A stretch of DNA of 10,120 nucleotides from an uncultured Clostridia bacterium (GTDB taxonomy: Bacteria > Bacillota > Clostridia > TANB77 > CAG-508): positions 1 to 10,120 of the forward strand of contig CALXAS010000049.1 of NCBI GenBank assembly GCA_944386315.1, read 5' to 3'. The notes below the pieces were generated by a model. The model searched no databases and was not told the origin of the DNA. It saw nothing but the letters and a program-made list of their open reading frames with translations. Below, in pieces: positions 5,960 to 10,120 of this stretch. The first letter of the stretch is position 1; every line of letters starts with the position of its first letter. Position numbers and translations under genes: made by a program.

Positions 5960-6502
5960 ATGGAAGAGACATTTGCAGATTATATTTTAGCGGAAAAAGA
6001 TTGGGTTAGAAAAATGGAAATTGTCTACTATTTAGAAAAAAAAGCTAAAATATTTTTTGATAAAACTGTAGTTTTAAAAACAGAGATGGCGAAATTATTT
6101 ATAGAAACAATGCACTTAGATGTAGATGAAAATATGGTTATCACAGCTTGTTTATTGTGTAATTGTAAGAAGAAAGATAGTTTTACAGATTTAGATGAAA
6201 TTCATACTTATGCCAAAAAGGGAGCAGAATATCTAAGTACGCTTGGATTTTCAGATAGATTTTGTAAAATTTGTGAAGAAGTAAATCGCTATAGTGGAAG
6301 TGAACCTAGAGAAAAGGAAAGTGACATTTTAGAATTGGTAGACCAATTTGGAGGAATGGTTTCGGATAGACCAGAAAGAAAAGGATTTTCCGTAGAAGAT
6401 GCTTTAACTTTATTGGAACATAGAAATTTGAAAGGAAAAGATAATAGATATCTTCCCCAATTTAAAGAATTTATTACACAAATGCAGGAGGTGTATGTAT
6501 AA
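5960..6502 (+). CDS. Degenerate HD / HD-GYP-like domain protein, probably catalytically inactive
   Basis: The family is not recognised by name. The 180-residue protein aligns by eye with the HD-GYP phosphodiesterase core, in which a typical LLHDIGK becomes LLCNCKK (65-71). The HPxxGAExLxxLGFS block is seen as HTYAKKGAEYLSTLGFS (82-98), the HHERxDG block becomes VNRYSG (108-113), and the DxxDAxxSDRPYRK block becomes DQFGGMVSDRPERK (128-141). The HD metal pair is Cys67-Asn68 and the following His residues are gone, so phosphodiesterase activity is unlikely; a binding or scaffold role is more plausible. Five cysteines, C64, C67, C69, C102 and C105, form CxxCxC and CxxC patterns that could bind metal. 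I chose ATG 5960 because GGAGG at 5948-5952 is ideally spaced; a TTG at 5936 in the same frame would contain that site. Its stop overlaps the next start (TAATG), implying translational coupling. Confidence 0.8.
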   Translation: MEETFADYILAEKDWVRKMEIVYYLEKKAKIFFDKTVVLKTEMAKLFIETMHLDVDENMVITACLLCNCKKKDSFTDLDEIHTYAKKGAEYLSTLGFSDRFCKICEEVNRYSGSEPREKESDILELVDQFGGMVSDRPERKGFSVEDALTLLEHRNLKGKDNRYLPQFKEFITQMQEVYV

Positions 6503-6759
6503 TGGAAAATCGTATTACAGAGGCTATAACTTATATGATTGAACAAAATAAAAAGGCAACTGACACAAAGCAGGCTGTTATTAATGCAGCAAATTCTTAT
6601 GAATCTATCAAAACAGCACAGAAAATGTTAGAAGAGCAGATGCTAAATACAAGAAAAGGAGCAGAAGATATTCACATTACTCCTAGTGTGGAGGACATAA
6701 AAAGAGAAATGGAAACCATTGTAATGAGAAGAACAAGTGAAGAAGAAAAAGAAAGATAA
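6502..6759 (+). CDS. Small helical protein of unknown function, coupled to the pseudo-HD gene
   Basis: This 85-residue protein is one I do not recognise. It is highly charged, Glu/Lys/Arg-rich, without cysteine, signal peptide or membrane segment, and is predicted almost entirely helical with possible coiled-coil character around residues 25-55 (INAANSYESIKTAQKMLEEQ). A proline-marked break near residue 61 (ITPSVEDIKREMETI) is followed by a second helix and a Glu/Arg tail. ATG 6502 overlaps the upstream TAA by one base, and an excellent AGGAGGT at 6486-6492 gives 9-nt spacing, so the gene is real and coupled. Being last in a two-gene operon suggests it works with, or is regulated together with, the pseudo-HD protein. 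That is inference from position only. Confidence 0.75.
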   Translation: MENRITEAITYMIEQNKKATDTKQAVINAANSYESIKTAQKMLEEQMLNTRKGAEDIHITPSVEDIKREMETIVMRRTSEEEKER

Positions 6760-6785
6760 AAGCTAGAAAATCTAGCTTTTCTTTT
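6758..6785 (+). terminator. Intrinsic terminator of the pseudo-HD operon
   Basis: AAAAGCTAGA (6758-6767) and TCTAGCTTTT (6771-6780) form a perfect 10-bp stem with an AAA loop, followed by CTTTT. The stem begins within the stop codon of the 85-residue gene. Confidence 0.88.
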
Positions 6786-6817
6786 GGTGTGAGAGGAAAA
6801 ATTTTAAATTTCCCTAC

Positions 6818-6845
6818 TTGATTGTAACAGGCAAGTGATTTAAAT
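6818..6845 (+). promoter_or_regulatory. Weak candidate promoter for endoQ-spoIIM
   Basis: TTGATT (6818-6823), a 16-bp spacer and TTAAAT (6840-6845, 4 of 6). The preceding terminator means a promoter is needed in this 80-bp gap, and this is the best candidate I see. A short inverted repeat, ACTTG (6816-6820) with CAAGT (6832-6836), overlaps its -35. Confidence 0.35.
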
Positions 6846-6864
6846 AAAGAAAAGGAGTTAAAAA

Positions 6865-8055
6865 ATGTACGAAATATTTGCAGATTTACATGTTCATATA
6901 GGAAGAACAGAAAATGGAAAACCAGTAAAAATAACAGCGGCAAGGTCTTTAAATTTTGCCAATATTGCAAAAGAATGTTATGAGAGAAAAGGAATACAAG
7001 TAGTAGGTATTATTGATTGTGCCTCTCCTTATGTAATAGAAGATATAGAAAACTTTTTGAAAACAGGAGAAGCTTACGAAATAGAAGAGGGAGGCATTAT
7101 TTATAAAGACGAAATTTGTATTTTATTAGGAAGCGAAGTAGAAACTTCTGAAGAGGGAAGAAATGGAAAAGCAGGAGCAGCACATAATATTTGCTTCTTT
7201 CCACACTTGCAAGACATCAAAGCCTTTTCTAATGAAATGAGCAGGCATATCAAAAATATAACCTTAAGTACGCAACGTTCCGATATTTCTGGTTATGAAT
7301 TAATCGATATTGTAGAAAAATATCATGGTATTGTAATTCCTGCCCATATCTTTACACCACATAAAAGTTATTATGGCAATTGCACAGACCGTTTAGCATA
7401 TATTTTTAAAGAAAAATTGGATAAAATTTTTGCGGTAGAATTAGGTCTTAGTTCTGATACAGAATTAGCAGATGAAATAACAGAATTAGAAACAAAAACT
7501 TTCCTTACCAATTCGGATGCTCATTCTCTACCAAAAATCGCAAGAGAATACAATAAAATGCTAGTAGAGGAAATTTCTTTTCAAGAAATAGTAAAAGCAT
7601 TAAAAGGAGAAGATGGTAGAAAAATATTAGCTAATTATGGATTAGATCCAAAATTGGGAAAATATCATAGAACGTATTGTGATGATTGTAATCAAACAAT
7701 TGAAACCAAAGAACCAGTAGAAATTTGCCCAAAGTGTGGCGGAAAAAATATTACTTTTGGTGTTTTTGATAGAATAGAACTTATCAAAGATAAAAAGGAA
7801 AGTAAAAGCCCAGCAAATAGACCAAAGTATATTTATCAAGTACCACTTAGCTTTATTCCAGGAGTAGGAAACAAAGTGATGGATAAGTTATTAACCCATT
7901 TTGGAACAGAGATGAATATTCTTCACAAAACTACAAAAGACGATTTAGAAGCTGTAGTAGGGGACAAAATTGCTACAGCAATAGTAAAGGCAAGAGAGGG
8001 CAAGGCACAAATACAAGCTGGTGGCGGCGGCGTTTATGGAAAAGTAAAGGAATAA
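6865..8055 (+). CDS. Endonuclease Q-type PHP-domain DNA repair nuclease (YqxK family)
   Basis: This 396-residue protein has the EndoQ/YqxK layout. Characterised EndoQ proteins from Thermococcales and Bacillus cut DNA 5' of deoxyuridine, deoxyinosine/hypoxanthine and abasic sites, for repair of deaminated bases. The N-terminal PHP metal site shows Asp7-x-His9-x-His11, Asp51, Glu91/Glu93, His107, His161 and Asp218-Ala-His220. A Cys4 zinc finger follows (C272, C275, C288, C291). A helix-hairpin-helix-like DNA-binding part lies around residues 328-378 (SFIPGVGNKVMDKLLTHFG). The protein ends in a Gly-rich tail (AGGGGVYGKV). ATG 6865 has AAAGGAG at 6851-6857. All domains look intact. spoIIM follows after 80 bp without a visible terminator. 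An alternative reading as histidinol phosphatase or PolIII-PHP is less likely, because those lack the Zn finger plus HhH end. Confidence 0.88.
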   Translation: MYEIFADLHVHIGRTENGKPVKITAARSLNFANIAKECYERKGIQVVGIIDCASPYVIEDIENFLKTGEAYEIEEGGIIYKDEICILLGSEVETSEEGRNGKAGAAHNICFFPHLQDIKAFSNEMSRHIKNITLSTQRSDISGYELIDIVEKYHGIVIPAHIFTPHKSYYGNCTDRLAYIFKEKLDKIFAVELGLSSDTELADEITELETKTFLTNSDAHSLPKIAREYNKMLVEEISFQEIVKALKGEDGRKILANYGLDPKLGKYHRTYCDDCNQTIETKEPVEICPKCGGKNITFGVFDRIELIKDKKESKSPANRPKYIYQVPLSFIPGVGNKVMDKLLTHFGTEMNILHKTTKDDLEAVVGDKIATAIVKAREGKAQIQAGGGGVYGKVKE

Positions 8056-8135
8056 GAAAATAAATTTTAGTTCTAATCTTTTTCGTTATGGAATAGACAT
8101 TATGTAGAAGGAAAATAGAGAGGAAGGAAAAAGAT

Positions 8136-8795
8136 TTGAACAGAAAACAAGAGAAGAGAACACCAAAAAAGGGGAAAACATGGCTTCCCCTTATCAAACA
8201 GCATATTAGCAATCATAAAAGAGAATATTGTATTGTAGCACTACTTTTTTTAATAGGTATTGTAGTAGGTATTCTTTTTGTAAATAATATGACACAAGCA
8301 GAAGTGAGCAAAACACAAGAATATTTAAATAATTTTATAACTGCTCTAAAAACAGATTATCAAATTGACCAAGGTGTATTATTAAAAAATTCTATTGTAC
8401 AATATATCTTATTGGCAGTTTTGCTTTGGTTTATGGGGTCTACCGTAATTGGAATTCCCGTAGTATATGCCATAGTGGCAATAAGAGGATTTAGTTTAGG
8501 TTATACAGTATCTAGTATTATAGCAACTTTGGGAGTGGGAAAAGGAATTTTATTTTGTGTAAGTACTATGTTATTGCAAAACATAGTAGCCATTCCTGCT
8601 ATTTTAGCATTGGCAGTTAGTGGAATAAAATTATATCAATCTATTGTAAAAGATAATCGCAGAGAAAATATAAAATTAGAAATATGTAGACATACGATTT
8701 TTTCTATTTTTATGCTAGTACTACTATTATTTTCTTCTGTAATAGAGGTGTATTTATCTAGCAATTTGCTGATGTGGACAGTAACCATGATGTAA
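8136..8795 (+). CDS. spoIIM: Stage II sporulation protein M
   Basis: SpoIIM is the polytopic membrane member of the SpoIID-SpoIIM-SpoIIP machine that thins septal peptidoglycan and drives engulfment of the forespore. The 219-residue protein (B. subtilis about 214) has a basic cytoplasmic N-terminus. Hydrophobic segments lie at about 31-50, 88-112, 114-134, 138-163 and 185-210, with a roughly 35-residue loop between the first two. The family-typical block around YAIVAIRGFSLGYTVSSI (111-128) and the LLQNIVAIPAI segment (146-156) are present. The start is TTG 8136 with AGGAAGG at 8121-8127 (8-nt spacing). No ATG lies near enough to replace it without losing the basic leader. It follows the EndoQ gene and precedes xerD, an order that matches the Firmicute spoIIM-xerD neighbourhood and supports the call. 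Confidence 0.9.
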   Translation: MNRKQEKRTPKKGKTWLPLIKQHISNHKREYCIVALLFLIGIVVGILFVNNMTQAEVSKTQEYLNNFITALKTDYQIDQGVLLKNSIVQYILLAVLLWFMGSTVIGIPVVYAIVAIRGFSLGYTVSSIIATLGVGKGILFCVSTMLLQNIVAIPAILALAVSGIKLYQSIVKDNRRENIKLEICRHTIFSIFMLVLLLFSSVIEVYLSSNLLMWTVTMM

Positions 8796-8819
8796 TTGCA
8801 GAAAAAAATGTAGAATTTT

Positions 8820-8843
8820 GTAAAAATGACTTTACTTTTTTTT
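8820..8843 (+). terminator. Weak possible terminator after spoIIM
   Basis: GTAAA (8820-8824) and TTTAC (8831-8835) pair around a 6-nt loop and are followed by a run of eight T's (8836-8843). The stem is short and AT-rich, so termination would be inefficient. Its right arm coincides with the -35 of the xerD promoter. Confidence 0.35.
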
Positions 8844-8859
8844 AGGAATTTGATATAAC
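8831..8859 (+). promoter_or_regulatory. Sigma-A promoter for xerD (extended -10)
   Basis: TTTACT (8831-8836), a 17-bp spacer and TATAAC (8854-8859, 5 of 6), with TG at 8851-8852 in the extended -10 position. Transcription would start near 8866. One arm of a 9-bp inverted repeat, TTGATATAA (8850-8858), overlaps the -10; its partner TTATATCAA lies at 8878-8886. Confidence 0.6.
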
Positions 8860-8931
8860 ATATATAGTTTATGTAAATTATATCAATTTGTACATAAAAA
8901 ATAAAATCAATAAGAGAATAGGGGAGCTGAA

Positions 8932-9813
8932 ATGGAAAAACAAATTAAACTTTTTTTAGAATTTCTTCAAAATGATAAGAAGGTATCCGATAATACCTTA
9001 CAATCTTATAAAAGAGACATTATGTATTATCACAAATATTTAGAGAGTAACAATTTAAACTATGCAAAAATGGAAGAAGAAGATATTAAAGATTATCTAA
9101 CCCATTTGCAAGAAGTAGGAAAGAAACCATCTACTGTTTCTAGAAGTTTAGCATCAATTCGTTCTTTTTATCAATTTTTAGTAAAAAATAAGAAAGCAAA
9201 AAAAGATCCAACTGCCAATATACAATCTCCAAAAATTGAAAAAAAGGCACCAAGTGTATTAACAGCAAAAGAAGTAGAATTGTTATTAGACCAACCAAAA
9301 GATGTTGATTTAAAAGGAACTAGAGATAAAGCAATGTTAGAATTTGCTTATGCAACAGGAATGAGAGTAACAGAAATTATTTCCTTAAATATAGAGGATA
9401 TTAATCTAGAAGAAGGCTATGCTGTGTGTCGTACAGGAGCAAAGCAAAGAACTATACCATTAGGCTCTATGTCTTTAAAAGCCCTAAAAGAATATATAGA
9501 AGAAGCTAGACCAATTTTAATTAAAGATGAAAGTGTAAAAGCACTATTTGTGAATATTAATGGTCAAAGATTAACCAGACAAGGTTTCTGGAAAATTGTA
9601 AAATATTATAAAGAACAAGCTCATATTACAAAAGATATTACACCACATGTACTTAGACATTCTTTTGCTACACATCTTTTACAAAATGGAGCAGACCTAA
9701 AAGCCATTCAAACAATGCTTGGACATTCTGATATTTCTTCTACACAAGTTTATATGCAGTTTCAAGATGAAGGTTTGAAAAATGTTTATAGAAAAGCTCA
9801 CCCAAGAGCATAA
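8932..9813 (+). CDS. xerD: Site-specific tyrosine recombinase XerD
   Basis: XerD works with XerC at the chromosomal dif site to resolve dimers. The 293-residue length is typical of Xer proteins. Residues 1-85 form the SAM-like core-binding domain (NTLQSYKRDIMYYHKYLESN). The catalytic domain shows Arg145 (TGMRVTE), Lys171 in the beta-hairpin, His239-x-x-Arg242 (PHVLRHSFATHLL), His265 (LGHSDISSTQVY) and the nucleophile Tyr274. XerD is preferred over XerC or CodV because of its position after spoIIM, as in Bacillus, and because of the typical short N-terminus. The residues alone do not separate the paralogues. ATG 8932 has GGGGAG at 8921-8926. It has its own promoter and terminator, so it is probably monocistronic. 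There is no sign of a neighbouring mobile element, which argues against a phage integrase. Confidence 0.9.
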   Translation: MEKQIKLFLEFLQNDKKVSDNTLQSYKRDIMYYHKYLESNNLNYAKMEEEDIKDYLTHLQEVGKKPSTVSRSLASIRSFYQFLVKNKKAKKDPTANIQSPKIEKKAPSVLTAKEVELLLDQPKDVDLKGTRDKAMLEFAYATGMRVTEIISLNIEDINLEEGYAVCRTGAKQRTIPLGSMSLKALKEYIEEARPILIKDESVKALFVNINGQRLTRQGFWKIVKYYKEQAHITKDITPHVLRHSFATHLLQNGADLKAIQTMLGHSDISSTQVYMQFQDEGLKNVYRKAHPRA

Positions 9814-9831
9814 AATAAAGAGATAAAATAG

Positions 9832-9868
9832 AAAAAGAGTAACTTTATCAAAAAAGTGCTCTTTTTTT
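9832..9868 (+). terminator. Intrinsic terminator of xerD
   Basis: AAAAAGAG (9832-9839) pairs with CTCTTTTT (9859-9866), extended inward by ACTTT (9842-9846) with AAAGT (9853-9857) across a small internal loop. It ends in seven T's (9862-9868) and starts 18 bp after the xerD stop. Confidence 0.8.
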
Positions 9869-9954
9869 GCGCGTAAAAAATCCGTGACCTTATTTTTCAA
9901 AGCGAAAAGAGTGCTAAAGGAAGTAATACAAAAATAAAATTAACGACAAATATC

Positions 9955-9983
9955 TTGACAGCCAAGCATAATAAGGTTAAAAT
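9955..9983 (+). promoter_or_regulatory. Near-consensus sigma-A promoter for the last gene
   Basis: A perfect TTGACA (9955-9960), a 17-bp spacer and TAAAAT (9978-9983, 5 of 6). The expected start near 9990 leaves a leader of about 84 nt before the ATG at 10074. In the leader I see only weak short repeats (TCTAA 10005-10009 with TTAGA 10017-10021) and no terminator or known riboswitch pattern. Confidence 0.75.
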
Positions 9984-10073
9984 AAAATAGGAGACAAAAT
10001 ATATTCTAAAAATCAATTAGAGTGATATATATTTATGTACATTGAAAATAAAATAAGAAAGAGGTGTAAAATT

Positions 10074-10120
10074 ATGGAAATCATAATTAATATCGCCGTA
10101 TTTCTAGTCTCAGCAGTTAT
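10074..10120 (+). CDS. 5' end of an unidentified protein with a hydrophobic N-terminus
   Basis: ATG 10074 is preceded by AGAGGTG at 10060-10066, with 7-nt spacing, and opens a frame that runs off the window after 15 full codons (MEIIINIAVFLVSAV). The residues are strongly hydrophobic, so this is probably the first membrane segment of an integral membrane protein or a signal anchor. There is too little to name a family. It follows a strong promoter and the xerD terminator, so it starts a new transcription unit. Confidence 0.65.
   Translation, partial: MEIIINIAVFLVSAV

Noticed and set aside
8932..9813. Phage or transposon integrase instead of XerD
   Set aside because: Length, motifs and the spoIIM neighbourhood fit a chromosomal Xer protein, and no phage genes, tRNA or att repeats are nearby.
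9990..10073. Riboswitch or attenuator in the leader of the last gene
   Set aside because: Only 5-bp weak repeats, no terminator stem with a T-run, and no recognisable aptamer core.

Overview
The window reads as a chromosomal segment of a low-GC, spore-forming Firmicute, most likely a clostridium-type member of the Clostridia. The DNA is very AT-rich, promoters look like sigma-A sites, Shine-Dalgarno sequences are strong, codon choice is A/T-ending, and the gene set includes spoIIM and the Firmicute genes tmcAL and a YqxK/EndoQ homologue. I cannot name a species. There is no sign of a prophage, insertion sequence, CRISPR array, tRNA or rRNA; this is mostly housekeeping DNA.

Layout. 1-584: 3' end of an unrecognised gene. 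721-1158: a Dps-type ferritin, followed by an exceptionally long near-perfect hairpin (1164-1262). 1280-3373: a strong promoter and a class B penicillin-binding protein of the low-affinity PBP2a/MecA architecture, closed by a hairpin (3407-3454) that also serves the opposing gene. 3442-3886 (minus strand): ribonuclease HI, whose reading frame is broken by one extra base between the first catalytic Asp and the rest of the enzyme. 3904-3956: two divergent promoters with overlapping -10 boxes, one for rnhA and one for tmcAL. 3973-5843: tmcAL (tRNA-Met cytidine acetate ligase) and coaE (dephospho-CoA kinase), probably one transcript. 5887-6785: own promoter, a degenerate HD/HD-GYP-like protein that lost its metal ligands but carries a cysteine cluster, a coupled 85-residue helical protein, and a terminator. 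6865-8795: an EndoQ-type PHP-domain DNA repair nuclease and spoIIM. 8831-9868: xerD with its own promoter and terminator. 9955-10120: a near-consensus promoter, an 80-90 nt leader and the first codons of a membrane-type protein that runs off the window.

Working together: the genes serve envelope growth (PBP), genome maintenance (RNase HI, EndoQ, XerD, Dps), translation fidelity (TmcAL), CoA synthesis (CoaE) and sporulation (SpoIIM). The endoQ-spoIIM-xerD order resembles a compacted version of the Bacillus yqxK-spoIIM-xerD neighbourhood. No dramatic new system is evident. The items most worth a second look are the broken rnhA, the long hairpin after dps, and the pseudo-HD protein with its small translationally coupled partner.
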